NCBI GenBank assembly: GCA_964405665.1
Contig: CAYOOT010000002.1
Span: forward strand, 1 to 64,000
DNA from: CAYOOT01 sp964405665
GTDB taxonomy: Bacteria > Bdellovibrionota_C > UBA2361 > SZUA-149 > CAZDWZ01
Reading direction: 5' to 3'
DNA: 64,000 nt
Of the stretch, positions 52,330-62,041 are shown piece after piece. Within the stretch, counting starts at the first letter, position 1. The number at the start of each line of letters is the position of its first letter. The translations under genes were made by a program, and so were the position numbers. The notes under the pieces are model-generated. The model was not told the DNA's origin and did not search any database. It saw nothing but the letters and a program-made list of their open reading frames with translations.

Positions 52330-52384
52330 AAATTTGACTGAGTATTTACCTCCAGTTATACTCCGACTTTTTCAAAGGGTAATT

Positions 52385-53194
52385 ATGTCAGATTTTGAAT
52401 ATAAAAAGTTTTTGGCGATGAAAGGTCTTTTTAAAAATGCTTTTCACTTGGCGCACAAGATTTTCCCTAATGGTGGAACTTGCCTTGAGTTTGGAGTGTT
52501 TCGAGGTAACAGCTATTTCTATCAAGCATCTCATATCAAAGAAACTTATAAAAATTCCAAATTGATCGGCTTTGACTCTTGGATGGGTTTGCCCGAAGAA
52601 ACCAGTTCTGTCTGGCGTCCAAGAACTCATGCCAAAGGGGAATATTGTTCTACCAAGGATAATGTTTTAAATAAATTAGAATCAACCAACTTACTTGGAG
52701 ACGAAAGATTTTCTTTCGTCGATGGTTTTTATTCAGACAGCTTAACTCCAGAGTTACAAAAAACTATCAGCAATGTGATCTTTATTAATGTCGACGTAGA
52801 TATCTATCAGTCTACTATTGAACTTTTAGATTTTGTAAAACCACTGCTTCGTCCCGGAGTAATTATTTACTGGGATGATTGGAAAGATCCAAGAGCTAAC
52901 AATCCTGAATTATGGGGCGAACACCTGGCTTGGGATCATTGGACAACTAAGAATCCAACATTTAAGGCTGAACTAGTAGAAACAAATTGGGTCAATCAAA
53001 GAATTATGGTCTTTACTGAAGCCAATGGCGGACAGTTATCAGATATTGGGCTTGATGTCGGTGGAGTTAAAGAATTGCTTCATGGATTTTTAACACCTAC
53101 TGATAAACTAGTTAAAACAATCGTCAAAAGTAAGCCAGTTTCAGGATTAATTGATTTTGGTTTTCAAATGTTAGGTAAAATTAGACCTCTATAA
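52385..53194 (+). CDS. TylF/MycF-like SAM-dependent O-methyltransferase
   Basis: A 269-residue class I methyltransferase similar to macrocin O-methyltransferase: GGTCLEFGVFRGNSYFYQAS (SAM motif), KLIGFDSWMGLPEETS (acidic loop), FINVDVDIYQSTIELLDF and GVIIYWDDWK (metal-binding DDW). Members modify sugars or small molecules. I choose the ATG at 52385, which has AAAGGG at good distance, over a longer TTG-started frame at 52334. It probably methylates a residue of the surface glycan, given the Wzt gene downstream. Confidence 0.85.
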   Translation: MSDFEYKKFLAMKGLFKNAFHLAHKIFPNGGTCLEFGVFRGNSYFYQASHIKETYKNSKLIGFDSWMGLPEETSSVWRPRTHAKGEYCSTKDNVLNKLESTNLLGDERFSFVDGFYSDSLTPELQKTISNVIFINVDVDIYQSTIELLDFVKPLLRPGVIIYWDDWKDPRANNPELWGEHLAWDHWTTKNPTFKAELVETNWVNQRIMVFTEANGGQLSDIGLDVGGVKELLHGFLTPTDKLVKTIVKSKPVSGLIDFGFQMLGKIRPL

Positions 53195-53209
53195 GCTTAA
53201 TATTTCGTG

Positions 53210-53274
53210 TAGGGGCGACCCTTGTGGTCGCCCGGAATATCCTGATAGACGGGCGACCACAAGGGTCGCCCCTA
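53210..53274. repeat. Perfect palindromic repeat, GTAGGGGC family (REPIN-like)
   Basis: Arms 53210-53234 and 53250-53274 are perfect 25-bp complements around 15 nt, and each arm is itself a hairpin (GGGCGACC-loop-GGTCGCCC). It lies between the methyltransferase gene and wzt. Same family as the elements at 45118-45197 and 19678-19708. Confidence 0.9.
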
Positions 53275-53301
53275 CTGGAATAAAAGAAAGTCGCAATTTA
53301 A

Positions 53302-54663
53302 ATGAACTCAATAACTCACGAGATAGCAATAAAAGCAGAAAACCTATCCAAGATCTATCAGATCTACCAGCAGCCTATTGATCGCTTAAAACAAATGCTT
53401 TTTGGCAAAATTGCCAATAAAAAATTCTATACTGAATACTGGGCTCTTCAAGGTGTTGATTTAGAAGTTTATAAAGGTGAAACAGTAGGAATTATCGGGA
53501 AAAATGGTTCAGGAAAATCCACCCTACTACAAATGGTCTGTGGCACTTTAAATCCAACAAGTGGCTACCTAAAAACAAATGGCAGAATTGCCGCTCTCTT
53601 GGAATTAGGTGCAGGATTTAATCCGGAATTCTCCGGCAGAGAAAATGTCTATCTTGCTGCCTCAATTTTAGGTTTAAACGATCAACAAATTAAAGAACGT
53701 TATAATTCGATTTGTGAATTTGCCGGAATCGGAGATTTCGTCGATCAACCGGTAAAAACATACTCCAGCGGAATGTATGCTCGCCTTGCTTTTGCTGTAG
53801 CGGCACATGTCGATGCGGAAATTCTAATCATTGATGAAATTTTAGCTGTTGGTGACATCCCCTTTATTCAAAAGTGCATGCGCTATATCAATAAATTTAA
53901 AGAAAACGGAACCATTTTCTTTGTCTCTCATGACATTAATGCCGTGATGAATCTTTGTGACCGGGCATTATGGTTGGATAATGGTTTATCCAAAGGATTT
54001 GGTGAAACAAAGGATATTTGCAATCAATACCTAGCCTCAATTAGCGCGGAAGCAGCTAGCGGTCATAAGGATGCTGAAAGTTTTAAAATCGGCGGAACAA
54101 GAAAAGCAATAACCAAGGCTCCATTAGAAACAAAAGATGTTCGACACGACCTACTGAAAGAATCTAATTTAAAAAATGTTGTGCAAATATTTGATTTCGA
54201 TCCTGATGCTCCTTGGTATGGATGTGGTGGTGCCAGTATTCTGGATGTTTCTTTATTGGACGAAAGTGGAGAAAAAATAAAAGTATTTGCTGGTGGGGAG
54301 TTAGTAGCCTTAAAAATAACTTGTCTTGCTAATAAAGATTTGAAAAATCCAATAGTGGGATTCTATGTAAAAGACAGGCTCGGTCAGAATTTGTTTGGGG
54401 ACAATACATATCTGTCCTTTTCCAACAAAAATGTAAGTATTAATTCTGCAGAAAAATTTGAAGCTAGCTTCAAATTTAACTTACCATATTTACCGCTTGG
54501 AGATTATTCTATTGACGTTGCCATTGCTGAAGGTTCTCAAGAAAACCATATCCATCATATCTGGTCTTCCGATGTTTTATCGTTTAATGTAACAAACACT
54601 CATACTCATCAAGGATTAATTGGCATCCCCATTTTGGATATTTCATTAGCGCAAATCAACTGA
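53302..54663 (+). CDS. wzt: Polysaccharide export ABC ATPase with C-terminal Wzt glycan-binding domain
   Basis: ATPase of the ABC-2 exporter for O-antigen or teichoic-type polymers at the inner membrane. Nucleotide-binding domain: Walker A GKNGSGKST (66-74), PTSGYLKTNGRIAALLELGA, AGFNPEFSGRENVYL, signature YSSGMYARLAFAVA, Walker B ILIIDEILAVGD. After about residue 265 a beta-sandwich follows (VVQIFDFDPDAPWYGCGGAS ... KITCLANKDLKNPIVGFYVK ... PYLPLGDYSIDVAIAEG), as in Wzt from chain-terminated O antigens where it binds the capped glycan. The cognate permease Wzm is not in the window. Confidence 0.9.
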   Translation: MNSITHEIAIKAENLSKIYQIYQQPIDRLKQMLFGKIANKKFYTEYWALQGVDLEVYKGETVGIIGKNGSGKSTLLQMVCGTLNPTSGYLKTNGRIAALLELGAGFNPEFSGRENVYLAASILGLNDQQIKERYNSICEFAGIGDFVDQPVKTYSSGMYARLAFAVAAHVDAEILIIDEILAVGDIPFIQKCMRYINKFKENGTIFFVSHDINAVMNLCDRALWLDNGLSKGFGETKDICNQYLASISAEAASGHKDAESFKIGGTRKAITKAPLETKDVRHDLLKESNLKNVVQIFDFDPDAPWYGCGGASILDVSLLDESGEKIKVFAGGELVALKITCLANKDLKNPIVGFYVKDRLGQNLFGDNTYLSFSNKNVSINSAEKFEASFKFNLPYLPLGDYSIDVAIAEGSQENHIHHIWSSDVLSFNVTNTHTHQGLIGIPILDISLAQIN

Positions 54664-54746
54664 AGCACAAAAATCTCGCCTAAAATCAACTTAAAAAAAA
54701 CAAACTTGGTTTAATGAATCGAAATAGGAAATTTCCGTGGAGGGTA

Positions 54747-56654
54747 CTAATTATCCATCCTTAAATCTGGGTATTGTTTTAACCAAAGTCCTAAATTTAA
54801 CAAAGTAAATAGCTTAAAGCTATTATCTGCTTTCTTGGACTGATGATCGTCTAGCATTTTTTTAAATTGCTTTTGGCAAATCAATTCCTTAAATAATAAG
54901 TCATCTCCAAGGAAAGATGTAAAAACCCAAGCTAACCCTTGGTTCAACCAATGAGCAACGGGGGCATTAAATCCCTTTTTCTTTCGATAAATTATTTGAC
55001 TTGGGAGCACTCCTTCTTGGCTTTTTTTCAGAATATGTTTCTTACTAAATCCCTTTAATTTTAAATTAACCGGTAATGTTGCAGCAAACTCAGCTATTCG
55101 ATAATCTAGTAAGGGTGCTCTTAATTCTAAAGAACAAGCCATTGACATGCGATCGGCTTTTACCAAAATATCATTAACCAGCCAGGTTTTAATATCTACA
55201 AACATCGCTTGATCAATATAATGAGCAGAACCTACCTGATTATTGAAATATTCAAATTGATTTCTGGCAATTGGTTTTGTTAATTCTGCTGAATATTTTT
55301 TTTGTATTAAATGATTTTTTTCCCGATCGCTAAATATCTCCCTCCAAGAGTAATGAGCCTGAGCAAAAGGCAAGCTATAGCCGGAAAGAAACTTTTTTAT
55401 TTTAAAATCTAAGCTAACTTTATCAAAGGATGTAGGAATGAGTCCACTTGTTACTTTCGAAAATAAATTTAGAAGAGGTTTCGGAAAACAGTTTACATAT
55501 TGATAAAGTTTATCGGCAATATAGGTTTCATAACCGGCAAACATCTCGTCCCCCCCATCTCCTGCTAAAGCAACTGTTACATAGTCTCTGGCATATTTAG
55601 AAAGATAGTATGTAGGAATCATCGAATTATCGGCAAAGGGCTCATCAGCAAGTCTAACTATCTCGGGTAAAATTTCGGCCATTTTTACATCAACAACTTT
55701 TTGCTTATGAGAAACCTTGAGAATATTTGCAACCAATTCTGCTTCAGGAAGTTCTGAATAACTTTTTTCTGGAAACCCTATAGAAAATGTTTTTACATCA
55801 GTTGGTTTTTTTTGAGCAGCCATCGCCGCAACAATGGAAGAAGAATCAAGCCCTCCACTAAGAAATGCTCCCAATGGCACATCGGAAATCATTCTCAGTT
55901 TGACGGCATCATCAATTAGACTTTTTAAATGCTTTGCCGCTTCTGTTTCATCAATCTTAATTTTCTTATCAAAAAACTTTTCTAGCTGCCAATATTCCCA
56001 AATTTTGGGGCTTTCATTTTGTTTTAAAAGCAGATTGTGTGCCGGAGGAAGTTTTTTTACTCCCTTAATAATGGAAGAGTCTGTTAAAATATAACCTAAA
56101 GATAGATACTGATTAACTCCATCTAGATTAATTCTCTTTTTAATTTCAGGCTCATTTAATAGGGCTTTTACCTCTGAAGCAAAGACAATCCCTCCATCAT
56201 TTAATAAATAATAGAATAACGGCTTTTTCCCTAATCTGTCTCTGGAGATAAAAAGAGTTTTGTTGGCAATATCCCAAAGAGCAAAGGCAAACATCCCATT
56301 AAATTCCTTAACGCAATCTGCTCCCCAATATTTATAGCCTTCTAAAATGATCTCAGTATCGGAATGTGTTCTAAATTCCGCTCCCAGCAAAGTAAGTTCT
56401 TTTTTTAACTCCTGATAGTTATAAATCTCTCCATTAAAAACCACGCAATACTTACGCTCTCGATCAAACATCGGTTGCTGCCCAGATTCACTAAGATCAA
56501 TAATTGCCAAACGACGATGCCCTAGCCCGATATAATCATCAAAATAAAAACCATCGGCATCAGGACCACGCAACGACATCTCATCAGTTATTTTTCTTAA
56601 CAGTTTTTCTTCAGGCCGAATTGACCAACTAAGTTTTCCAGCTATGCCGCACAT
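54747..56654 (-). CDS. asnB: Asparagine synthase (glutamine-hydrolysing) family amidotransferase
   Basis: A 635-residue class II glutamine amidotransferase plus synthetase. The ATG at 56652-56654 places the nucleophile Cys at position 2 (MCGIAGKLSW), the residue exposed after Met removal; a TTG one codon earlier is rejected, and AAGAG precedes the ATG. N-terminal domain: RLAIIDLSESGQQPM, VVFNGEIYNYQELK, HSDTEIILEGY, RDRLGKKPLFYY. Synthetase domain: FLSGGLDSSSIVAAM (PP-loop), LAGDGGDEMFAGYE, LELRAPLLDYRIAEF. In sugar loci such enzymes often amidate glycan acids; whether this one makes asparagine or glycan amide is not clear. Minus strand, first in a run with the SDR, GMC and GT2 genes. Confidence 0.92.
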   Translation of the reverse strand: MCGIAGKLSWSIRPEEKLLRKITDEMSLRGPDADGFYFDDYIGLGHRRLAIIDLSESGQQPMFDRERKYCVVFNGEIYNYQELKKELTLLGAEFRTHSDTEIILEGYKYWGADCVKEFNGMFAFALWDIANKTLFISRDRLGKKPLFYYLLNDGGIVFASEVKALLNEPEIKKRINLDGVNQYLSLGYILTDSSIIKGVKKLPPAHNLLLKQNESPKIWEYWQLEKFFDKKIKIDETEAAKHLKSLIDDAVKLRMISDVPLGAFLSGGLDSSSIVAAMAAQKKPTDVKTFSIGFPEKSYSELPEAELVANILKVSHKQKVVDVKMAEILPEIVRLADEPFADNSMIPTYYLSKYARDYVTVALAGDGGDEMFAGYETYIADKLYQYVNCFPKPLLNLFSKVTSGLIPTSFDKVSLDFKIKKFLSGYSLPFAQAHYSWREIFSDREKNHLIQKKYSAELTKPIARNQFEYFNNQVGSAHYIDQAMFVDIKTWLVNDILVKADRMSMACSLELRAPLLDYRIAEFAATLPVNLKLKGFSKKHILKKSQEGVLPSQIIYRKKKGFNAPVAHWLNQGLAWVFTSFLGDDLLFKELICQKQFKKMLDDHQSKKADNSFKLFTLLNLGLWLKQYPDLRMDN

Positions 56655-56665
56655 CAAATTTTCTC

Positions 56666-57508
56666 TTAAGCAAAAGTTCTAAATTTAATTCCTAATTCTT
56701 CTACCATAGAGAAATCAGGATGGGGGTTGGGATTTACTAAACTAATTAAACTATCACTTCTAAAATTCAATTTTAAACCGATTGTTTCAGCGGACTTAAT
56801 TGCCAACCAGACAAGCTGCCAAGGAAGCGGGATAAAAAACGGGTCTTTATTTAATTGCCTCGCTAACTTCTTTAAGATCTCAATAAACTCCCAAGGCACA
56901 TTTGATGCGGCGGTAATTGCTTTAGTGAGATTAAGATCATTTGTAATTATTTTAAAAATTAAATTTGCTAAATCTTCCTCATGACAAAGAAACATTTTTT
57001 CTTTTGCCCCAACCACAGGAACTATTGATGAATTTTTAATTGAATTTCTTAAAGAACCAACCATGCCACCAGAGGCATCACCATAAACTAATCCCGGCCT
57101 AATCGATATTCCGGAAATGGAGTTGGTAAATTTTTCTATTTCTAATTTTGCCTTTCCGTACAAAGAATGACAATTTTCAAAAGCAGAGATAGAAGATATA
57201 AAAATTATTTTTTTAACTCCTTTTGCTTTGGCCTCAGAGAGAAATTTAATTGAAGGATCGACATTTTGTTTTTTTATTTCATTCCAGCTAATAGCCTTAA
57301 AATCATAAGCACAGTGAATCAAAACATCACAATTTGAAAAATGATCGGAAGCAAAATCTTCGCTCAGACTAAAATAAATAGTTTTGCCTAAAGATTCCTC
57401 TGATTTTCTCACCAAGGAAGTTACGGACATCCCCTGCTTCACTAAATGTTTTCTTATGGCAGAGCCTAGATATCCATTAGCTCCAGTGATAAAACAATTT
57501 AAATTCAT
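56666..57508 (-). CDS. NAD(P)-dependent sugar epimerase/dehydratase (SDR)
   Basis: A 280-residue extended SDR: nucleotide-binding ITGANGYLGSAIRKHL (8-23), NCDVLIHCAYDF, IIFISSISAFENCHS, and the catalytic Y-x-x-x-K in YGKAKLEIEKF. GLVYGDASGGM follows. Related to UDP-sugar 4-epimerases and reductases, but the substrate is not determined. It sits 8 bp upstream of the GMC oxidoreductase gene reading the same way, and probably alters a nucleotide sugar for the glycan. Confidence 0.88.
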   Translation of the reverse strand: MNLNCFITGANGYLGSAIRKHLVKQGMSVTSLVRKSEESLGKTIYFSLSEDFASDHFSNCDVLIHCAYDFKAISWNEIKKQNVDPSIKFLSEAKAKGVKKIIFISSISAFENCHSLYGKAKLEIEKFTNSISGISIRPGLVYGDASGGMVGSLRNSIKNSSIVPVVGAKEKMFLCHEEDLANLIFKIITNDLNLTKAITAASNVPWEFIEILKKLARQLNKDPFFIPLPWQLVWLAIKSAETIGLKLNFRSDSLISLVNPNPHPDFSMVEELGIKFRTFA

Positions 57509-57515
57509 AAATTCC

Positions 57516-59081
57516 TTATTCTGTACTTAAATCTGCTATTCTTTGTGCGTTGGCCATTGCCGTAAATGTTATGGTGGGTGCAGGCACATTGGGGAAAACA
57601 CTGGCATCGACTAGATGAATATTTTCCCAAGAAAAAGGTCTGCCCAAGAGATCTGTTTCCAAATCTGATGGATTTAAAGACATCGGAAAACTCCCTCCCA
57701 CATGCCTACCCTCTCCGGGCAAACCTACTTGCAACATAGGCTTAATAAAAATTAAATCTGTAAATCTATTTAAACGATTAAGCTTCGTAATTAACTTCTT
57801 TATTCTCAGCTTGGCAAGAGGATTAATTATCCCTTTCATCTGAAGTTTTTTACCATCAAAACTTAATTCGATGGTAGATGAATTATTAGAATGTAAATAT
57901 CCTTGCATCGCAAGCATTCTGCCTAAAATCTGTGCTTCAATCAGACCAAAAACAGGCTTGGCCCAGGAAAACATTTTATTTAGGGCCTTTTTATAAAGAT
58001 CACTGTAGGTATAAAGCTGCATATGCACTGTATGTTCTGAAATATTTGAATCAAAGCATTCTATAAATACTTGAGAAAGTGTGTGCATTCTTTCCTTTTC
58101 CACATCAGCAATCCTTTTTTTGGAAAACATTGGCACTAAAAAATATTCACTTGCCTTAAGAGTGAGCACCTTATTAAAGGAAGATTTTGAATTAAGAATA
58201 ATTCTAGCAGAAGATACTACCCCAGCTGCAAGGTACACTTTATCTCCTTCCAGCAAAAAACTTTCCTTATTAGTTCTTTGATACCCAAGAATTTTAACTA
58301 TTTTCTTTTCTTCCTCTACTTTGGTAACAATAAACCCTGGAAGATATCTAAAGTTCCGCTCAAGCATTAGCTCTTTTAGAGTAGAAGTAGTGCTATAAAT
58401 AATCGATTTTGGACAACCATATAGACAAAGTCCGCAATAGAGGCAATTACTAGCATTCTCCCCTGAAGTGACAGCCAATCTAGATGATCCAAAAAATAAA
58501 TTATTTTTTTTAAAAATCTCTTTATTTTTTTGCATTTTTTGCAGCAAATATTTTGCCTGCTTGCTGGGAGTAAGTCTTTGTTTATCTTTAGAATAAGTTG
58601 GGAATACTTTTAATAAACCATCTTCTTCTGAACTTAGTGGCAGAAAAGACATAACGGATTGGTAATATTTTTCTAAATCGCTAACTTTAATTGGCCAATC
58701 CTTAATGTCTTTTTCTGAATAAGGAAGAACAGCAGAACCCCAAACATTACTAAAGCCTCCTTGAGCTAGAGTCGGAGTAAAACTGCCAATATTAGTTCCG
58801 ATAAACGGTAGATGATTTTCTACTTCTTGATAGGGAAAATCTGAGCCATAAATTAATTTTTTTTGCATCCCTTTAGGATCGGAAGAGACTCCCTCCTTAA
58901 AAGAATCAATGATTGCTGGATCCCAATTTTTAGGATTATTCTTATCAAGCGATACAAGCTTATTTTCTCTTTGCTTCTCTAGGCCGATACCCCCATCAAG
59001 CATTGTAACGGCAAATCCTTTACTTAAAAGTATTTTTGCTGTCGCTACGCCTGTTGGGCCTGATCCGATTATATAGAACAT
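57516..59081 (-). CDS. GMC-type FAD oxidoreductase with a ferredoxin-like Cys motif
   Basis: A 521-residue flavoprotein. FAD-binding YIIGSGPTGVATAKILLS at the N terminus, GTNIGSFTPTLAQGGFSNVWG, and the C-terminal block HVGGSFPMSLNP then HLVDASVFPNVPAPTITFTA with a typical GMC end. Residues 213-224 read CLYCGLCLYGCP (C-x2-C-x2-C-x3-C-P), the pattern for a 4Fe-4S ligand set, inserted in the middle region. Such GMC enzymes occur in polysaccharide loci; the substrate is unknown. It is 1 bp from the GT2 gene, so translationally tied. Confidence 0.85.
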   Translation of the reverse strand: MFYIIGSGPTGVATAKILLSKGFAVTMLDGGIGLEKQRENKLVSLDKNNPKNWDPAIIDSFKEGVSSDPKGMQKKLIYGSDFPYQEVENHLPFIGTNIGSFTPTLAQGGFSNVWGSAVLPYSEKDIKDWPIKVSDLEKYYQSVMSFLPLSSEEDGLLKVFPTYSKDKQRLTPSKQAKYLLQKMQKNKEIFKKNNLFFGSSRLAVTSGENASNCLYCGLCLYGCPKSIIYSTTSTLKELMLERNFRYLPGFIVTKVEEEKKIVKILGYQRTNKESFLLEGDKVYLAAGVVSSARIILNSKSSFNKVLTLKASEYFLVPMFSKKRIADVEKERMHTLSQVFIECFDSNISEHTVHMQLYTYSDLYKKALNKMFSWAKPVFGLIEAQILGRMLAMQGYLHSNNSSTIELSFDGKKLQMKGIINPLAKLRIKKLITKLNRLNRFTDLIFIKPMLQVGLPGEGRHVGGSFPMSLNPSDLETDLLGRPFSWENIHLVDASVFPNVPAPTITFTAMANAQRIADLSTE

Positions 59082-59082
59082 T

Positions 59083-59991
59083 TTATGAAATGTTTGATTG
59101 TTCTGAATAAGAAGCTGAGCGCCTCACTACAACCTCAGCAAGAATTCCTAGAACAAATACCTGAACTCCAAGAATAAATAAAATTACTGCCAAACTTCCT
59201 ATCGCTCCTAACCTCACAAAATCAATACCACCTTTCAATGCACCTAGACCCATAATACCAAAAGCAATTGGTAGAAAAAATCTCAAAGGTTCAAAATAAG
59301 ATGCGATTCTTAGAATAAGCATTGTAAAAGTTAAGAAGTCTTGCACCGGTCTAATATTAGATTTTCCAACTCTTCGTTGATAGATGATTGGCACATATAC
59401 AATTCGATAGTTAGTATAAAGCGAGGCAAGTGTTATTGTTGTTGTAAAAGAAAATCCCATAGGCAATAAACTTTTAAACTCTCTGTATAAACGATGCTTA
59501 AAAACTCTCATCCCAGAATTTAAATCAGGTACCATTGTTCCTGTAAGTATATGAGTCATTTTCCTTAAGGTCCAACGGGCAATTCGATGAAATGGTTTTG
59601 AAGAAATACCAATTCCCTCTCTTGCTCCCACCACCATATCCGCACCAGCCGTAGCTTCATTTATTAGCTTACTCAAATCTTCAATAGGATAAGTTGCATC
59701 TGCATCGACAATAAAAACCCACTCATGTTTGCAATAATTTAAACCGGTTTTCAGAGCTGCTCCGTAACCTCTATTCACTTGATGAGTGATTACTTTAATG
59801 TCAGAAATTTCACTAAGAATTTTAGCAGAGCTATCTGAGGATCCATCATTTACACAAATAATTTCAAAGTTCCATTGAGGAATTTCAGAAATGATTTTTT
59901 TTATTCTTTGAACAGTCTGTGCAATCGCATCTTCTTCGTTATAAACCGGAATAATAATTCCGCAGCTAAGTTTGTTACTTTCTGTTTGCAT
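59083..59991 (-). CDS. Family 2 glycosyltransferase, DPM1/GtrB-like with two C-terminal TM helices
   Basis: A 302-residue enzyme that loads sugar onto polyprenyl phosphate. CGIIIPVYNEEDAIAQTVQR, ICVNDGSSDSSAKIL, NRGYGAALKTGLNYCKHEW, VDADATYPIEDLSKL (DxD-like site), GAREGIGISSKP, and SGMRVFKHRLYREFKSLLPM (GT2 hallmark). Two membrane helices near 233-285 anchor it. It converges with no gene; upstream is an AT-rich promoter region (59992-60108) shared with the divergent membrane protein. Confidence 0.9.
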   Translation of the reverse strand: MQTESNKLSCGIIIPVYNEEDAIAQTVQRIKKIISEIPQWNFEIICVNDGSSDSSAKILSEISDIKVITHQVNRGYGAALKTGLNYCKHEWVFIVDADATYPIEDLSKLINEATAGADMVVGAREGIGISSKPFHRIARWTLRKMTHILTGTMVPDLNSGMRVFKHRLYREFKSLLPMGFSFTTTITLASLYTNYRIVYVPIIYQRRVGKSNIRPVQDFLTFTMLILRIASYFEPLRFFLPIAFGIMGLGALKGGIDFVRLGAIGSLAVILFILGVQVFVLGILAEVVVRRSASYSEQSNIS

Positions 59992-60108
59992 ATTGACTAT
60001 TACTTAGTTAAAAGATATTTTTTATTAACATATAACAAACATTACGATAAATTGGAAATTATCAATGATAGCATGTTTTAACTCTTATTATAAACTCTAA
60101 TAATTCCT

Positions 60109-62034
60109 ATGAAAACCTTTCTTCTAAAAAATAAGTATTATCTTTTATTTTTCTTCTTTTGTTTTTCCTGGTTCCACTTTCAATATAATCATTTCGAAAA
60201 CATCAATATCAAAATTACTCCAAAGAAAAATGTCGATCTTTCAAAAATCAAATTAAATTTACTTTGGGATTCTGGATACGATTATAATAGCTATGAAAAA
60301 AAGGAAATAATTTTTAAGGATCCACAAGAAAGCTTTGAAATCAAACTTCCTCCAATGAAAATAAATAAAGTTCGTCTTGAAAATTTTAGTAATAACATTT
60401 TTTTAAATCAAATTATTGAAAAATTTGAAGTTTCAACTTCTCAGGCTCAGCATTTAATAGATAAATTTGGACCAACAAATGAATTCCAGATTGTTGATCT
60501 GCCGCCATCAAAAAAATTTAGTTTATTTCTTTTAGTCTTTCAGTTTTTTTTGTCTTTAGGCACAACAATATTCATCATCAGTATAATGGATTTATTTAAT
60601 CGGGCAGGTGGTGTAAAAAAATTTTTTAGTGGGCGTCATGAGAAAAATTTTTTATTAACTACACTTTTTCTTTTTTCAATCTATCTTTTGTGGGTACTGG
60701 CTAATTGGCCAGTAGCAATGACCAATGATTCTTGGAGCACATTGACTGATGTGAAAAGCCTAAAATTTACCAATTGGCATCCATATTTTTATGCCTTTTT
60801 TATCCTTGCACTGTTAAATTTTTTCGATGGTCTGCAATTAATTGCAATAATTCAAGCATTTTCTTCTTCCTTGATTTTAGCTTATGGTATCTATTATTGC
60901 TCTACCCAAGGAATCAAATGGAGATATCTGCTGCCATTTATTCTTTTTGCAGGGTTTTCTATTCCGTTAGGATCATACAATACTATTTTTTGGAAAGATG
61001 TCCCTTTTTCCTTAGCAATTCTCCTCTTTTCTATTTTACTTTTTAAGTACGCAATTTATAAAGTAAAAAATAAAGAGAAAATAAATTTATGTTTTTTCGA
61101 AAAAATAATCTTAGTAGCTTGTTCTCTTGGTATTATATTTTTTAGGCATAATGGAATAATTTATCTTGCAATAATTCCACTTGTCTATTTTCTCTTTTTA
61201 AATAAAAACTCTAGAAAAAGTGTCCTACTATCTTTTTTCTTTTTCTTCTTTTTATTCAAAGCAGTTCTTCCTGAATACTTAGATATTAGCAAACCACCAG
61301 GTGCTCCTTATCAACAAATGCGCTTAACGCTAGCAATCATGACTCATCCTGCCTTTTATTCTCCCACTCGAGAAGATGATATAAAAATTATTGAGGATGC
61401 AACAAAACATAAATGGGAAACTATTAAAAGTAATTATCCCGAACATTGGTTTTGGCTGTGGGATAATTCTGAAGTAGGAAAAAACCAATGGAACAGTAAG
61501 GGTGGTCAAACAGAAAATTACAATTCCAACTTCTTGATTAAATTAATTTACAATAATTTCCCAATCTATCTGGCGGAACAAACTTTTGGATTTTTTCATT
61601 CCATTGGCATCGACTATAATAAGTCTGATAAAAACAATAATTATTTTGAAAATCCATTGCAAATCTTCGGATCTAATCTTGCCCCGCCCGGAAAAGAGTT
61701 TTGGGGTTTAGTTGTGCATAAAAGATTGCCCTTTCCTAAGTTAACACTCTTTTTAGATAAGATCTTCTCCTGGAGCATGAATTATCAGGGAATGATCTGT
61801 CCATTATTTTTTACCTGGGGATTACTTTGGATTTTTGTATTATTATTTATTGTTTTAATTGCAGAAACTCCATTGAGTGCAGTGGCGCTTTATGTTCTCT
61901 TTCAAATGATTAGCGCAACTTTTGTTTTTTTCATTGGAGCGGGAGAAAGCTGGAGATATTTTTATAATATTTATTTATCAATTTTCTTACTATTACCCTT
62001 TTGGGTTATTTCCAAGAAAGCAAAGATTAAATAG
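60109..62034 (+). CDS. Polytopic GT-C-like membrane protein
   Basis: A 641-residue protein: a short signal-anchor (YLLFFFFCFSWFHFQ), a periplasmic beta domain to about residue 130 (KIKLNLLWDSGYDYNSYEKK), then about ten membrane segments. The motif LANWPVAMTNDSWSTLTDVK with NWHPYFYAFFIL, then GSYNTIFWKDVPFSLAIL, is seen in GT-C-type sugar transferases and O-antigen-related membrane proteins (first-loop Asp, second-loop WKD). Shares the beta-plus-membrane plan with the 938-residue protein at 49513. It is followed at 7 bp by an acyltransferase gene. Confidence 0.65.
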   Translation: MKTFLLKNKYYLLFFFFCFSWFHFQYNHFENINIKITPKKNVDLSKIKLNLLWDSGYDYNSYEKKEIIFKDPQESFEIKLPPMKINKVRLENFSNNIFLNQIIEKFEVSTSQAQHLIDKFGPTNEFQIVDLPPSKKFSLFLLVFQFFLSLGTTIFIISIMDLFNRAGGVKKFFSGRHEKNFLLTTLFLFSIYLLWVLANWPVAMTNDSWSTLTDVKSLKFTNWHPYFYAFFILALLNFFDGLQLIAIIQAFSSSLILAYGIYYCSTQGIKWRYLLPFILFAGFSIPLGSYNTIFWKDVPFSLAILLFSILLFKYAIYKVKNKEKINLCFFEKIILVACSLGIIFFRHNGIIYLAIIPLVYFLFLNKNSRKSVLLSFFFFFFLFKAVLPEYLDISKPPGAPYQQMRLTLAIMTHPAFYSPTREDDIKIIEDATKHKWETIKSNYPEHWFWLWDNSEVGKNQWNSKGGQTENYNSNFLIKLIYNNFPIYLAEQTFGFFHSIGIDYNKSDKNNNYFENPLQIFGSNLAPPGKEFWGLVVHKRLPFPKLTLFLDKIFSWSMNYQGMICPLFFTWGLLWIFVLLFIVLIAETPLSAVALYVLFQMISATFVFFIGAGESWRYFYNIYLSIFLLLPFWVISKKAKIK

Positions 62035-62041
62035 AGGATTA

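Noticed and set aside
52334..52384. TTG start of the TylF-like methyltransferase
   Set aside because: The ATG at 52385 has AAAGGG at proper spacing and needs no extension.
61922..62041. Longer start of the acyltransferase gene
   Set aside because: It overlaps the upstream membrane protein in another frame; the ATG at 62042 has AGAGGA in front and begins with the family's LEIERLRAIAV pattern.
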